Assembly (NCBI GenBank): GCA_017355425.1
Contig: CP070233.1
Coordinates: 2,707,501 to 2,771,500 of the forward strand
Length of the DNA stretch: 64,000 nucleotides
DNA from: Dolichospermum sp. DET69
GTDB taxonomy: Bacteria; Cyanobacteriota; Cyanobacteriia; Cyanobacteriales; Nostocaceae
Reading direction: 5' to 3'
Shown here: positions 9,233 to 18,560 of the stretch, in pieces
How the letters are laid out: each line of letters opens with the position of its first letter
How positions within the stretch are numbered: the first letter of the stretch is position 1
Translations under genes and position numbers: made by a program
Notes under the pieces: generated by a model
What the model was told of the DNA's origin: nothing
The model's database searches: none
What the model saw: the letters and a program-made list of their open reading frames with translations, nothing else

Positions 9233-10327
9233 ATGTCAGTTTTAGCAGCGATCGCAGTTTTGGCTATTTTGATCTTAGTACACGAGTCTGGACACTTCAT
9301 AGCCGCCCGTTCTCAAGGCATTTACGCTAACCGCTTTTCCTTGGGTTTTGGTCCAATTCTGTTAAAGTACCAAGGATCAGAAACGGAATACACTCTCCGC
9401 GCTTTCCCCTTGGGTGGCTTTGTCGGCTTTCCCGATGATGATCCAGATAGCGAAATTCCCCCCAATGACCCGAATTTGCTGCGTAACCGCCCAGTTTTAG
9501 ACCGTGCTATTGTTATTAGTGCCGGTGTAATCGCTAATTTAATCTTTGCTTATTTAATGTTGGCTTTACAACTGGGAATCGTCGGTATACCCCAAGAATT
9601 TCAGTATCAACCCGGTGTACTTGTCAAACCCGTAAATGAACAATCCGTTGCTTACCAAGCAGGGATTCGGGAAGGAGACATCATTCTCGCAGTGAATGGC
9701 CAGGAAATTCCTCTTGGTAAAGATGCAACTACATTATTAACCAAAGAAATCCAAACCCATCCTAATCAAGAAATTGACCTCAAAATTCAACACGAAACCC
9801 AACAAACCAACCTGAAACTAACACCAAAACAAGGTGCTGATGGTAAAGGTGTGGTGGGAATTGAATTAGGCCCAAATGGTAAACCAGTTTATCGCCGTCC
9901 CCAAGATATTGTGGAGATTATCAAAGTTGCTGCTAATCGCTTCCAACAATTAGTAGTGGGTACATTTCAAGGTTTTGGGCAGTTAATTACTAACTTTGGG
10001 CAAACTGTAGGACAAGTTTCAGGTCCCGTGAAAATCGTCCAAATTGGCGCACAATTAGCCGCTAGTGATACCACTAATTTATTGTCTTTTGCAGCAATTA
10101 TTAGTATTAACTTGGCAGTTATTAATATTTTGCCTCTTCCCGCTTTAGACGGTGGACAATTAGCATTTTTACTAATTGAAGGTTTATTTGGTAAACCTTT
10201 ACCTAATAAAATTCAAGAAGGTGTGATGCAAACTGGTTTAGTCTTACTTTTAGGATTAGGTATTTTTCTAATTGTCAAAGAAACAACCCAGTTAGAATGG
10301 ATACAACAATTATTGCAGAAATTGTAA
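9233..10327 (+). CDS. rseP: Site-2 zinc metalloprotease, RseP/RIP family
   Basis: This 364-aa membrane protease performs intramembrane cleavage of regulatory substrates such as anti-sigma factors. The zinc-binding HESGH is at residues 17-21 inside the first membrane segment. A PDZ domain follows (about 125-195, containing VAYQAGIREGDIILAVNG), and the third metal ligand is in PLPALDGGQ (D306). The last segment is a hydrophobic helix near 335-350. Length and order match the family with a single PDZ domain, as usual in cyanobacteria. It is followed by two hairpins and then nth, in the same direction, a neighbourhood seen in related genomes. The start ATG directly precedes the membrane segment, as expected. 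Confidence 0.93.
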   Translation: MSVLAAIAVLAILILVHESGHFIAARSQGIYANRFSLGFGPILLKYQGSETEYTLRAFPLGGFVGFPDDDPDSEIPPNDPNLLRNRPVLDRAIVISAGVIANLIFAYLMLALQLGIVGIPQEFQYQPGVLVKPVNEQSVAYQAGIREGDIILAVNGQEIPLGKDATTLLTKEIQTHPNQEIDLKIQHETQQTNLKLTPKQGADGKGVVGIELGPNGKPVYRRPQDIVEIIKVAANRFQQLVVGTFQGFGQLITNFGQTVGQVSGPVKIVQIGAQLAASDTTNLLSFAAIISINLAVINILPLPALDGGQLAFLLIEGLFGKPLPNKIQEGVMQTGLVLLLGLGIFLIVKETTQLEWIQQLLQKL

Positions 10328-10369
10328 CTCCATTAAATCGGCGGTTATAAACCTCATCTACACAGGCAA

Positions 10370-10416
10370 AACCCACCTACGTGGGTTATTAATTAGTCCG
10401 CGAAGGCGGACTTTGT
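10370..10416 (+). terminator. Double hairpin after rseP
   Basis: Two perfect hairpins lie in tandem: AACCCAC-CTAC-GTGGGTT (10370-10387) and AGTCCGC-GAAG-GCGGACT (10395-10412), the second followed by TTGTTTG. They fit a Rho-independent terminator for rseP, although similar hairpins also occur as dispersed repeats in cyanobacteria. Confidence 0.55.
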
Positions 10417-10476
10417 TTGAATAGCTGCGACTGACCGTCGCCCCAACTAGAAAATAAATCCAAAATCTAAAATTAA

Positions 10477-11157
10477 TTGACTCGTAAATCATTAACTAAA
10501 AAACAACGGGCTTTAGAAATTCTTTCCCGTATCCAGAATCTTTATCCAGATGCAACCTGCTCCTTAGATTACTCAACTCCTGTACAATTATTAGTAGCAA
10601 CAATTCTATCCGCTCAATGTACAGATGAGCGTGTGAATAAGGTAACACCAGGATTATTTGGGCGCTTTCCTGATGCTGAAAGTTTAGCAAATGCAGATTT
10701 AACAGAATTAGAAGAATTGGTACATTCGACGGGTTTTTATCGCAATAAAGCCAAGAATATTCAAGGTGCTTGTCGCATGATTGTTAGTGATTTTAATTCC
10801 GTTGTTCCTAACACCATGACAGAACTATTAAAGCTGCCAGGAGTAGCCAGAAAAACGGCAAATGTAGTTTTGGCACACGCTTATGGTATCAATGCTGGAG
10901 TCACTGTAGATACTCACGTAAAGCGATTAAGTCAGCGTTTAGGGTTGACAAAAAATACTGAACCTGTGGGAATTGAAAAAGATTTAATGGCATTATTACC
11001 CCAACCAGATTGGGAGAATTGGTCAATTAGATTAATTTATCATGGTCGCGCTGTTTGTAAAGCCCGTTCTCCTGGTTGTGATATTTGTGAGTTGGCTGAT
11101 TTGTGTGATATGAATTTGTCTCACGCAAAGTCGCAATCTCTCTTAGAGGGTGTTTAA
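10477..11157 (+). CDS. nth: Endonuclease III, DNA glycosylase/AP lyase
   Basis: This 226-aa enzyme removes oxidised pyrimidines and nicks the abasic site in base-excision repair. The helix-hairpin-helix LPGVARKTANVVLAHAYG contains the catalytic lysine (K126), and VDTHVKRLSQRLG contains the catalytic aspartate (D145). A [4Fe-4S] cluster is supported by C194-x6-C201-x2-C204-x5-C210. The start used is TTG, since no in-frame ATG precedes the conserved N-terminus (KKQRALEILSRI) and the length then matches the family. No strong ribosome-binding site is visible before it. All key residues are present, so it should be active. Confidence 0.93.
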   Translation: MTRKSLTKKQRALEILSRIQNLYPDATCSLDYSTPVQLLVATILSAQCTDERVNKVTPGLFGRFPDAESLANADLTELEELVHSTGFYRNKAKNIQGACRMIVSDFNSVVPNTMTELLKLPGVARKTANVVLAHAYGINAGVTVDTHVKRLSQRLGLTKNTEPVGIEKDLMALLPQPDWENWSIRLIYHGRAVCKARSPGCDICELADLCDMNLSHAKSQSLLEGV

Positions 11158-11158
11158 A

Positions 11159-11311
11159 AAGTATTAAATAAAACCAGTAATCTCCAAAAACCTAACCCCC
11201 CTACCCCCCTTCCCTACGAGGGAAGGGGGTTTTCAAAGCCTCACCCCGCTTCGGGGAGAGGTTTGGAGAGGGGTTAATTTATACCTTGAAAACTTTTAAA
11301 ACATCCTCTTA
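11159..11311. repeat. Dispersed repeat with C-rich/G-rich hairpin
   Basis: The 307-bp gap between nth and the next gene contains this unit. It has an AAAAGTATTAAATAAAACC start, runs of CCTAACCCCC, the pair CTTCCCT/AGGGAAG, and a CTCACCCCGCTTCGGGGAG hairpin. A diverged copy in the opposite orientation lies at about 40231-40377. The rest of the gap (11312-11464) holds GTTGGGTT repeats of the sort scattered through Nostocales genomes. No gene is visible. Confidence 0.7.
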
Positions 11312-11464
11312 GAGATATCGAAGGGTAGTCGCAAAGAAAAGGCTTAACGCACTATTTGAACTTCGGAATAAGTTGGGTTTCCCTTTCTCAACCCAACATT
11401 ATCAAAACTTTGTTGGGTTTGGTCTTCGTTCTACCCAACCTACAATTTTCGTTTTCTATTAGAC

Positions 11465-13759
11465 TTATTTCAAATAAATCAATAGATTTAATCCCGGAAT
11501 TGTGCGCGAGAGAGTCCAACCAGCGAGAATAATATAAAGTATACCTAAGCTCCATTGATACCAAGCTAAAGTAGAGATAATTCCTGGTAAATGTTCATCT
11601 CGTAAACGAATATCATTAAATCCTAATCTCACTAAATTATTCAAACTAAAATCATAATAATTCAGCCAATTCCAGCGTCTATCCCATAATAGCGGCATAT
11701 ATCTTTCCCGAAAACTAGGATTTCTAGGAATAACTGGTAATCTCCCAATTAATAATCTTAGCTGTCTTAATGTTCCATCTTCTCTAAAATAGGAAATATC
11801 CATTAAATCATGATAACGTCCTTGTTCATAAAGTTGCCATAATAAAATCCCAGGTAGGGGGAAAATGATAAAGAATAAGCACAGCAAAGTTAACCAAGGA
11901 CTACCAGAATTACGAAAAATTGCTAACAAACTACCAGATATTAAACAAGTAAAACTAACTAATATACAAACAGTTTCATAATATTTAGGAATAATTGCTA
12001 CAGGAGACAAACGACGATAGCGATCAACTAACCAAAAGAATACACCAAAACAAGAAATAACTACACCACCTACGCCGAATACTAACCAAAAGTTTGTACC
12101 ATAACCACTTAATAATAATAACAAACTCAATAACAACCAATTTAAAGATTTAAATAACCACCCACTTAAAACTAGAGGTTCAGTGGCAATAATTCTATCA
12201 CTTAACTGATTATATATTTCTAAATCCACATCTGCTAAAATCAATAGTTCACTAATATTCCGAAAATATTGGATTTGACGATATTTACTAATCTCAACCG
12301 CTTGAGTTGCTGAAAAACCCAAATTTATCAACCTATTAATAGAAGCAGTATTAATATTAATAGCTGTTAACTGATGACTCAATTCAATTAATCTTAAACG
12401 TTGTTTTGTATATTCCAACTGATTTGCATCACTAACCTGCTGCTGTAACCGGAAATTTTGACTTAAATTCCGCAAAATATTTTGATTACCTCGTAATGTC
12501 GGGACAATCAACTTTCTACCAATTTCTCCCACATTACCTAAAATTTTCGCTTGATTAGAATTAAATACCAACCCGGACACATTTAAAAATGCTCTATCTG
12601 CAAACTTGACATCACTAAAATCAGCTTGATTCAGAATACTTGCACTTTGTAAATCGACAGATTGATTAAACTCAGATTCTCGAAAAATTAGCACTTGTTT
12701 AAAAATCGTATCTTTCATAAATAAAAATTTATGAAAATTAACTTTATTGAAATTTACTTGATTATTAAAAATTACACTAGAAAAATCAACATTTCCTTGC
12801 CAAGAACTACTATTAAACTTAACTACTTGTTGAAATTTTCCTTTTGTAAATTTTGCATCATTACAGAATATATCACCTTGAAAATCAGCAGAATCTAGAA
12901 ATTTTACTTCTTGAAAATTAGCCTTATCAAAAAAAATACTCCCTTGAAAACTACTAGGAGCGTGAAAAATAGCCCCACTCAAGCTCACAGTTCTACCAAA
13001 TCTAGATTCATCCCAATTAGTGGATTTTAGAAAATTTGCTCCTTGAGCATTTACAGATTGAAGAAAGAACGTATTAGAGAATTTAACTTCCCCATTAAAA
13101 CGACTTTCTACCATGATTAAAGCTCCACGAAATACGGAAATACTACTAGAATTATTTGACTGATTATTTAACAAAGATTTACAATCTTTAGAATTAGGAA
13201 CAGCCTTTGATAAAGACTGCAAACATACAGAACGTAAACCTTCTAACTGTTCCTGTTCAATAGGTGTAAAAATTTGAGCTATACCTTGAGCATAAAGAGG
13301 AGTTCTTAAACCCAAATCATTCCCATAAAAATCACCTTCAATTACGGAATTACTCAAATCTAAACCCAAAGCTTTTGCACCAGTTTTTTGCAATTCTTTT
13401 CTGAGTAATTGGTAAAAATTATCGCGGAAAACGGCATTTTCAGGACGTAAATCAATTACCATCTTCCTTAAATCTACCGTCAAATTACCATCTCGTAAAA
13501 TTGGGGCTTTAACCCTTTCTTGTAATAATTCCCAAGTTAAAATTATGGGTTCGTTCTGTACTGCAAAGGTAGGAACAGGAAATAAAAACAAAACCGTAAC
13601 AAATATACAAATAAACCATATTACCGCGAATTTAGATATGATGCTTTTTCCTAATTCCACAGATAATAAATTTATTTGTTTAACTATGGTTCTTATTTGC
13701 CAAAGTGGAGTAAATTCCCATCTTTGTAAATAGCTAAATTGACAAAATAATCTCAACAA
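11465..13759 (-). CDS. Pentapeptide-repeat membrane protein with ComEA-like helix-hairpin-helix
   Basis: This 764-aa protein has an unusual domain order. A hydrophobic segment (about 44-66, FAVIWFICIFVTVLFLFPVP) acts as signal or anchor. A long region of degenerate pentapeptide repeats follows (about 200-395, for example FQGSIFFDKANFQEVKF and DFQGDIFCNDAKF), which should form a right-handed quadrilateral helix. A ComEA-like helix-hairpin-helix (ININTASINRLINLGFSATQ) lies near 460-490. Several membrane helices fill the C-terminal third. The substrate is unknown. It may be a membrane-anchored scaffold; the hairpin-helix motif could bind DNA or simply be structural. It stands alone, convergent with nth upstream and followed by an oxidoreductase gene on the same strand whose start is only 13 bp or so beyond. 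Confidence 0.75.
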   Translation of the reverse strand: MLRLFCQFSYLQRWEFTPLWQIRTIVKQINLLSVELGKSIISKFAVIWFICIFVTVLFLFPVPTFAVQNEPIILTWELLQERVKAPILRDGNLTVDLRKMVIDLRPENAVFRDNFYQLLRKELQKTGAKALGLDLSNSVIEGDFYGNDLGLRTPLYAQGIAQIFTPIEQEQLEGLRSVCLQSLSKAVPNSKDCKSLLNNQSNNSSSISVFRGALIMVESRFNGEVKFSNTFFLQSVNAQGANFLKSTNWDESRFGRTVSLSGAIFHAPSSFQGSIFFDKANFQEVKFLDSADFQGDIFCNDAKFTKGKFQQVVKFNSSSWQGNVDFSSVIFNNQVNFNKVNFHKFLFMKDTIFKQVLIFRESEFNQSVDLQSASILNQADFSDVKFADRAFLNVSGLVFNSNQAKILGNVGEIGRKLIVPTLRGNQNILRNLSQNFRLQQQVSDANQLEYTKQRLRLIELSHQLTAININTASINRLINLGFSATQAVEISKYRQIQYFRNISELLILADVDLEIYNQLSDRIIATEPLVLSGWLFKSLNWLLLSLLLLLSGYGTNFWLVFGVGGVVISCFGVFFWLVDRYRRLSPVAIIPKYYETVCILVSFTCLISGSLLAIFRNSGSPWLTLLCLFFIIFPLPGILLWQLYEQGRYHDLMDISYFREDGTLRQLRLLIGRLPVIPRNPSFRERYMPLLWDRRWNWLNYYDFSLNNLVRLGFNDIRLRDEHLPGIISTLAWYQWSLGILYIILAGWTLSRTIPGLNLLIYLK

Positions 13760-13772
13760 ATTCCCTACTTAA

Positions 13773-14768
13773 TTATGAATTCAATAAAACAACCTTACCC
13801 AACATAGAACCAGCTTCAATTAAAGCGTGTGCTTTGGCTGCTTCCGCTAAAGAAAACGTCTGACTAACTGCAATTTTTAATTTACCTTCATCTATCCAAT
13901 TAGCGCACTGTTGGAGAATATCTCCATGATGTATTAATGCTTCCACATTTCCTAATAACATTGGTGTGAGCATTAATTCCAAACTAATGCGGAGATTTTT
14001 ATTTCTAGCAACTTTCCAAACAGTATTAGCTTTGGGTTCAAGAATAGTCACAATATCCCCATAAATTCGCACTGCGGGAAAAGATTTTTCAAAAGTATCA
14101 CCACCAACAGTATCAAAAACTAAATCTACACCTTCACCATTAGTCCACTCTAATATAGATTCGACAAAATCATTTTCTTGATAAAAAATTACCTTATCAG
14201 CACCAATTTGAGTGACAAAATTGGCTTTTTCTGGAGAACTAACTGTAGTTGCTACTTCTGCACCCTTGAGTTTAGCTAATTGAATAGCCACATGACCAAC
14301 GCCACCCGCACCAGCATGAACTAATACCTTTTCTCCTGGTTCAAGTCTGCCGCGTTCATATAAAGCTTCCCAAGCAGTAATTAAAACCAGAGGTGCTGCT
14401 GCTGCTTCGGTGAAAGAAACTGATTTGGGTTTAAAAGCCACAAATCTTTCATCAACAATCGTATATTCAGCATAATTTCCGGGATTTGCACCCAAACCAC
14501 CATAGCAAAAATATACTTCATCCCCAACGCAAAATTTCTCCACACTACTACCCACAGCTTCCACTATACCCGCACCATCACATCCTAAAATAGCCGGCAT
14601 TTGTTCCGGGTAAAATGTCCCCCGTTGACGTAACTTAGTATCAATGGGGTTAACACCAGCCGCTAAAATTCTCACTAAAATTTCTTTATTTGCTGGTATG
14701 GGTTGGGGAACTTCTTGTAACTCTAAAACTTCCGGTTTACCCGCTGCTGTCATTAATATTGCTTTCAT
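13773..14768 (-). CDS. Zinc-independent quinone oxidoreductase-like MDR enzyme
   Basis: This is a medium-chain dehydrogenase/reductase of the quinone oxidoreductase type. It begins MKAILMTAAGKPEVLELQEV. The NAD(P)H-binding glycine motif AGAGGVGHVAIQLAKLKG lies in the middle, with GVNPIDTKLRQRG and LGCDGAGIVEAVG in the N-terminal catalytic domain. The structural-zinc cysteines of true alcohol dehydrogenases are absent, so NADPH-dependent reduction of quinones or enones is more likely than alcohol oxidation. I chose the ATG at 14768, because AGGAG lies just before it, rather than the ATG seven codons upstream at 14789. The gene ends close to the start of the pentapeptide protein, but a shared function is not evident. 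Confidence 0.88.
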   Translation of the reverse strand: MKAILMTAAGKPEVLELQEVPQPIPANKEILVRILAAGVNPIDTKLRQRGTFYPEQMPAILGCDGAGIVEAVGSSVEKFCVGDEVYFCYGGLGANPGNYAEYTIVDERFVAFKPKSVSFTEAAAAPLVLITAWEALYERGRLEPGEKVLVHAGAGGVGHVAIQLAKLKGAEVATTVSSPEKANFVTQIGADKVIFYQENDFVESILEWTNGEGVDLVFDTVGGDTFEKSFPAVRIYGDIVTILEPKANTVWKVARNKNLRISLELMLTPMLLGNVEALIHHGDILQQCANWIDEGKLKIAVSQTFSLAEAAKAHALIEAGSMLGKVVLLNS

Positions 14769-14815
14769 GATTTTTTCTCCTAAATGCAATTATAGAACTA
14801 ATATTTGAAATCTAC

Positions 14816-14840
14816 GTAGGGTGGGCATTGCCCACCCTAC
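14816..14840. repeat. Palindrome GTAGGGTGGGCATTG...
   Basis: A 12-bp-armed palindrome (GTAGGGTGGGCA / TGCCCACCCTAC) lies between exbD and the oxidoreductase gene. A similar GGTGGGCAATGCCCACCCTAC occurs near 58834. It could serve as a terminator hairpin for exbBD, but it lacks a clear U-tract and belongs to a dispersed repeat family. Confidence 0.7.
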
Positions 14841-14918
14841 TAAAAATATCCCCATAACTTCCTATAAAATTGAGGAAAGTATGGGGAGAAAATAGCCAAA
14901 ATTTCTCACAAAATGTTT

Positions 14919-15584
14919 TTAATTTTGCGGAGAAGAATTATTTGTGCCTGGTGTTACAGGTGTTACAGGTGTTACAGGCAAAGTGTTATTAGGAATTACA
15001 GGTAAAGTCCCTGGATTAATTCCGCTCCCTGGTACAGGAAATGGATTTGGATTAGCTGGTGGTAAAGACCTCAAGTTTCCTAGTGGGTTAACTTCTGGGT
15101 TGGTAGGATTATTAGGTATGGGAGGAATAGGGAAACTGGGTGCATTCATTCCCGATTGAGATGAACCGGGGATAATTCCCAAAGAAACACGATTTCCGCC
15201 TACTTGTCGCAGCAAATCCAATGTTTGAATCACGTCGTTGTAAGTAGCTGTCCGCGACGCATTCAATACTAAAATCCCATCTGGATTTGCTTGGATATAT
15301 GTCTTTAAACGTGTTTCTAATTCCTCCCGTTTCACAGGTTCTTTTTCTATGTAAATCAACCCAATAGCATCAATTGTTACGGGTAATATCTTGTTTTTAC
15401 TTTGAGCATTAGCAGCAGAATTTTCACCTGTACTAGCTTTGGGTAAGTTAACATTAATTGCTTGTTGACGAGTAAATTGTAAAGCTGCCAATAGAAAGAA
15501 TGTCAGAATACAAAAAACAACATCAATTAAGGGGATAATTTGAATCTGAAGGTCTTCACCGGAGTTATCTAGCTTAACTTTCAT
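14919..15584 (-). CDS. exbD: ExbD/TolR-family biopolymer transport protein
   Basis: This 221-aa protein has a short cytoplasmic start, one membrane helix (about 15-38, [20 protein letters not shown]) with the conserved aspartate D21 that forms part of the proton path, and a periplasmic domain (about 60-140, containing [20 protein letters not shown]). With ExbB it forms the proton-driven motor that energises TonB-dependent outer-membrane transport or a Tol-like system. The C-terminal 75 residues are rich in Pro, Asn and Gly and end in a 9-bp repeat giving [10 protein letters not shown]; such a tail is not part of the core family. It overlaps exbB by 11 bp, so the two are translationally coupled. 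No tonB gene is in the window. Confidence 0.9.
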   Translation of the reverse strand: MKVKLDNSGEDLQIQIIPLIDVVFCILTFFLLAALQFTRQQAINVNLPKASTGENSAANAQSKNKILPVTIDAIGLIYIEKEPVKREELETRLKTYIQANPDGILVLNASRTATYNDVIQTLDLLRQVGGNRVSLGIIPGSSQSGMNAPSFPIPPIPNNPTNPEVNPLGNLRSLPPANPNPFPVPGSGINPGTLPVIPNNTLPVTPVTPVTPGTNNSSPQN

Positions 15585-16380
15585 TTTCTTGTTTTTCTAC
15601 AGAGTGCAAACTAGAATGATCAATTGTATCATCTGATTCAATTATGTCATCTGCTGAAATTGTCGGTTCTTGAATAACTGTTTTTGATTCTAAGTGAGAA
15701 GATGAATCGAAGTTTTCAGGAGTACGTTTTGAGAATTTTCTGGGGTTAATTGTTTTAGGTTCAGGAGGATATTGACGGTAGAGCAGTTCCATTTCATTGC
15801 CGGCTTTGTTGAAAACTTTGACTTGGTTAACAACAAAACTTTGAAATAGGCGATAGAATACCAAACTAGCGATCGCTACTATTAATCCTGCTGCTGTACT
15901 AATCAGCGATTCCCCGATTCCTGTAGTCACACCGGCTGTAGATTCAGTTCCCAAATCACCAATGCGAATTGAACCCAAGGAATGAATCAAACCGAGAACA
16001 GTACCCAACAATCCTAAAAGTGGTGAAAGAGCAATCACAGCCTCTAGCAGTTTTTCACCCCGGCGCATTCCGGCTATCTCGTCGGCTGCGGTTGATTCTA
16101 GGGCTAATCTAAAGGTTTCTGGATCACCTTTTTGTAGGCGTAAAGGTGCGTATAAAAATCTGCCAATGGGCTGATTTACCGCTTTTTCCGCGATCGCTTC
16201 CGCTATTTCCCAATCTTCACCAGCAGCATCAAGCACACGATTGACGATTTCTTTTTCCTGGGTCAGAATTCTTACCCAGAACCACAGACGTTCAAAAATC
16301 ACACTTACTGATAGAACGGATAAAACCAGCAAAGGCCACATGGAGGGCCCGCCCTTCTTAAATAAAACTAAAATATCCAC
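15574..16380 (-). CDS. exbB: ExbB/TolQ/MotA-family proton channel protein
   Basis: This 268-aa inner-membrane protein is the pentameric partner of ExbD. Three membrane helices are visible: about 12-32 ([20 protein letters not shown]), about 110-130 ([20 protein letters not shown]) and about 150-175 ([20 protein letters not shown]). The second and third form the conserved MotA/TolQ/ExbB core. The start is GTG at 16380, preceded by GAGAGGAAA about nine bases upstream. The C-terminal 70 residues are an acidic, probably disordered tail. The gene is first in a two-gene operon with exbD. It powers uptake across the outer membrane, for example of siderophores or vitamin B12, inferred from the family. 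Confidence 0.9.
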   Translation of the reverse strand: MDILVLFKKGGPSMWPLLVLSVLSVSVIFERLWFWVRILTQEKEIVNRVLDAAGEDWEIAEAIAEKAVNQPIGRFLYAPLRLQKGDPETFRLALESTAADEIAGMRRGEKLLEAVIALSPLLGLLGTVLGLIHSLGSIRIGDLGTESTAGVTTGIGESLISTAAGLIVAIASLVFYRLFQSFVVNQVKVFNKAGNEMELLYRQYPPEPKTINPRKFSKRTPENFDSSSHLESKTVIQEPTISADDIIESDDTIDHSSLHSVEKQENES

Positions 16381-16566
16381 TGTGTGGGTTTCCTCTCTCC
16401 ATTCCTAGTAGTCAAAGCATTTTCATTTTAGAGAGTAATGCAAAACTCACAACATTTTCTCATTAATTACTCAGGAGTAACATCTTCTATACACAATATG
16501 ACGGTTATTCCCACCGGGAGTTTAGAGGATTATTTGCCAAAATAAAAAAATCACTGGAGGTTAAAA

Positions 16567-16881
16567 ATGAACTTCTCAATTCAATCCCTGTATACATGGT
16601 ATCGGAACACGCTACGCAATCCTAAATACCGTTGGTGGGTAATTATCGGCACAGTAGCCTATTTAATTAGCCCTTTAGATATTTCTCCAGATTTTATTCC
16701 TATTATTGGCCAAATTGATGATGTTTTACTGTTAACTTTATTCGTTTCTGAAGTTTCTAGTTTAGTGCTTGATGGTTGGAAAGCTAAAAAAGGGACTGTA
16801 GAAAATAGTACCAGTAATCCAGCTAATCATCCGCCTTCCCCTGGCGAAACTGTGGATGTTGATTCTATCCCTGTTAAATAG
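16567..16881 (+). CDS. DUF1232 (YkvA-type) small membrane protein
   Basis: This 104-aa protein carries the DUF1232 signature: WWVIIGTVAYLISPLDISPD followed by FIPIIGQIDDVLLLTLFV, which places two hydrophobic segments around the hallmark YLISPLDxxPDFIP motif. The family is widespread and its function is unknown. The C-terminal 30 residues are Ser/Pro/Asn-rich and probably disordered. A GGAGG box lies eight bases before the ATG, so the start is well supported. It is divergent from exbB, with about 190 bp between the two starts. Confidence 0.88.
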   Translation: MNFSIQSLYTWYRNTLRNPKYRWWVIIGTVAYLISPLDISPDFIPIIGQIDDVLLLTLFVSEVSSLVLDGWKAKKGTVENSTSNPANHPPSPGETVDVDSIPVK

Positions 16882-17157
16882 TATTACAGTAGGTTGGGTT
16901 GACGCTCATGTTACCCAACAAAATCTTGAATAATATTGGGTGATGCCGATGGAAAGTTGAGAATGAAGAGAATAAGGTTCTGAAATTTTAGATTTAGTCA
17001 ATGATATTTATCAAAAAGTTCGTGAGTTACGCCGAATATCTTCATTATGTTGAATGGTATAACCCTGGAATCTAAATCTAAAAATCCAAAAAGTTTTTGC
17101 AATTTAATCTGCTGAATGTGGGTTACATAATTTTCTTGATTTATCCAGCCATAAAAA

Positions 17158-17388
17158 TTAATCTACTACTTTAATAAATCCACTGCATAACCCGTCAAAT
17201 ACACGGGTGATTTGTTTACGTTCATCTTCGTCTAATTCTTCTTTTGATAGGAGAGTAGACATGAGTAGCTGCTGATCTTGTCTAGTAATTCTGCGAATAG
17301 AAAATATGCGTTGCAATACCGTTTCCAATAGCATTTGACCTGAATTACTATTATCGCCTATCAAACTAAGGTATATTAATTTAGACAT
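17158..17388 (-). CDS. Small conserved cyanobacterial protein
   Basis: This 76-aa protein (starting MSKLIYLSLIGDNSNSGQML) is compact and helical, with RRITRQDQQLLMSTLLSKEE in the middle and an acidic stretch LDEDERKQITRVFDGL. I know similar small proteins from cyanobacteria but no function. There is no signal peptide, cysteine motif or membrane segment. It is divergent from mtnP with about 120 bp between starts, so the promoters share one region. The 276-bp gap after it (16882-17157) contains GTTGGGTT repeats and no gene. Confidence 0.65.
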   Translation of the reverse strand: MSKLIYLSLIGDNSNSGQMLLETVLQRIFSIRRITRQDQQLLMSTLLSKEELDEDERKQITRVFDGLCSGFIKVVD

Positions 17389-17511
17389 TTTTTGTACTCG
17401 TATCTCTACGGAATTGTCAAAAATAAGTATTTTTATATTTTGTGCATCTTTAATTAAGAAGATTTCCAGTAAAATTACTTGTTAGTTCAATTAATCATCG
17501 GTTGATAATTT

Positions 17512-18384
17512 ATGACAGTAGCTAGAATTGGGATCATTGGTGGAAGTGGTTTGTATAATATGGAAGCACTGAAAAATGTGGAAGAAATAGAAGTTTCCAC
17601 ACCTTTTGGTTCACCGTCAGATGCAATTATTCTGGGAACTTTAGAAGAAACAAGAGTTGCCTTTTTAGCGCGTCATGGTCGTAATCATACCCTGTTACCT
17701 TCAGAGTTGCCGTTTCGGGCGAATATTTACGCAATGAAGCAGTTAGGTGTGGAATACTTAATCTCTGCAAGTGCTGTGGGTTCTTTGAAGGCTGAAGCTA
17801 AACCCCTAGATATGGTAATTCCCGATCAGTTTATTGATCGAACTAAGAATCGTGTTTCTACGTTTTTTGGTGAGGGGATTGTGGCACATATTGCTTTTGG
17901 TGAGCCGATTTGCCACAATTTAGCTAAGGTTTTGGCTGAAGCGATCGCATCTTTAAGTTTACCAGATGTTACATTACATCAGGGTGGTATTTACGTATGT
18001 ATGGAAGGCCCCGCATTTTCCACCAAGGCTGAATCTCATCTCTATCGCAGTTGGGATGCAACGGTAATTGGCATGACAAATGTACCTGAAGCGAAGTTAG
18101 CACGGGAAGCAGAAATTGCTTATGCAACGTTGGCGCTGGTGACAGATTATGATTGCTGGCATCCAGATCATGATGGTGTGACGGTGGAAATGGTGATTGG
18201 TAATTTACATAAAAATGCGGCAAATGCTCAAAAGGTAATTCAAGAAACTGTGAAGCGCTTGAGTGCAAATCCCCCTGTTAGTGAGGCTCATTCGGCTTTG
18301 AGGTATGCAATTTTAACTAATTTGGAGAAAGCACCGGCAGCAACGAAAGAAAAGCTAAGTTTGTTATTAGACAAGTATTTGTAA
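17512..18384 (+). CDS. mtnP: S-methyl-5'-thioadenosine phosphorylase
   Basis: This 290-aa cytosolic enzyme converts methylthioadenosine and phosphate to adenine and methylthioribose-1-phosphate in the methionine salvage pathway, clearing the by-product of polyamine synthesis. The phosphorylase signatures are present: [10 protein letters not shown] near the start, [20 protein letters not shown] (phosphate and base contacts), [22 protein letters not shown] and [20 protein letters not shown]. Length matches the family. A terminator hairpin follows at 18423. No other salvage gene is adjacent, as is usual in cyanobacteria. Confidence 0.95.
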   Translation: MTVARIGIIGGSGLYNMEALKNVEEIEVSTPFGSPSDAIILGTLEETRVAFLARHGRNHTLLPSELPFRANIYAMKQLGVEYLISASAVGSLKAEAKPLDMVIPDQFIDRTKNRVSTFFGEGIVAHIAFGEPICHNLAKVLAEAIASLSLPDVTLHQGGIYVCMEGPAFSTKAESHLYRSWDATVIGMTNVPEAKLAREAEIAYATLALVTDYDCWHPDHDGVTVEMVIGNLHKNAANAQKVIQETVKRLSANPPVSEAHSALRYAILTNLEKAPAATKEKLSLLLDKYL

Positions 18385-18422
18385 AAATATCTTTGTCTAG
18401 AAAACTGGGGCTATTTAAATCA

Positions 18423-18450
18423 AGCCTGCTTATGCAGGCTGAAGTTTTTT
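18423..18450 (+). terminator. Rho-independent terminator after mtnP
   Basis: A perfect seven-pair stem AGCCTGC-TTAT-GCAGGCT is followed four bases later by TTTTTT, 39 bp after the mtnP stop codon. This is the clearest intrinsic terminator in the window. Confidence 0.85.
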
Positions 18451-18560
18451 ACCTTTGAGTGCTTTTTTAAGAAAGAGAATAAACGAACCACTCCAGGCAC
18501 AGAGAAAAGAAGATAGAGAAGTAAGTGTCATCTACATATATAGAATACCGCATTGCGTGT

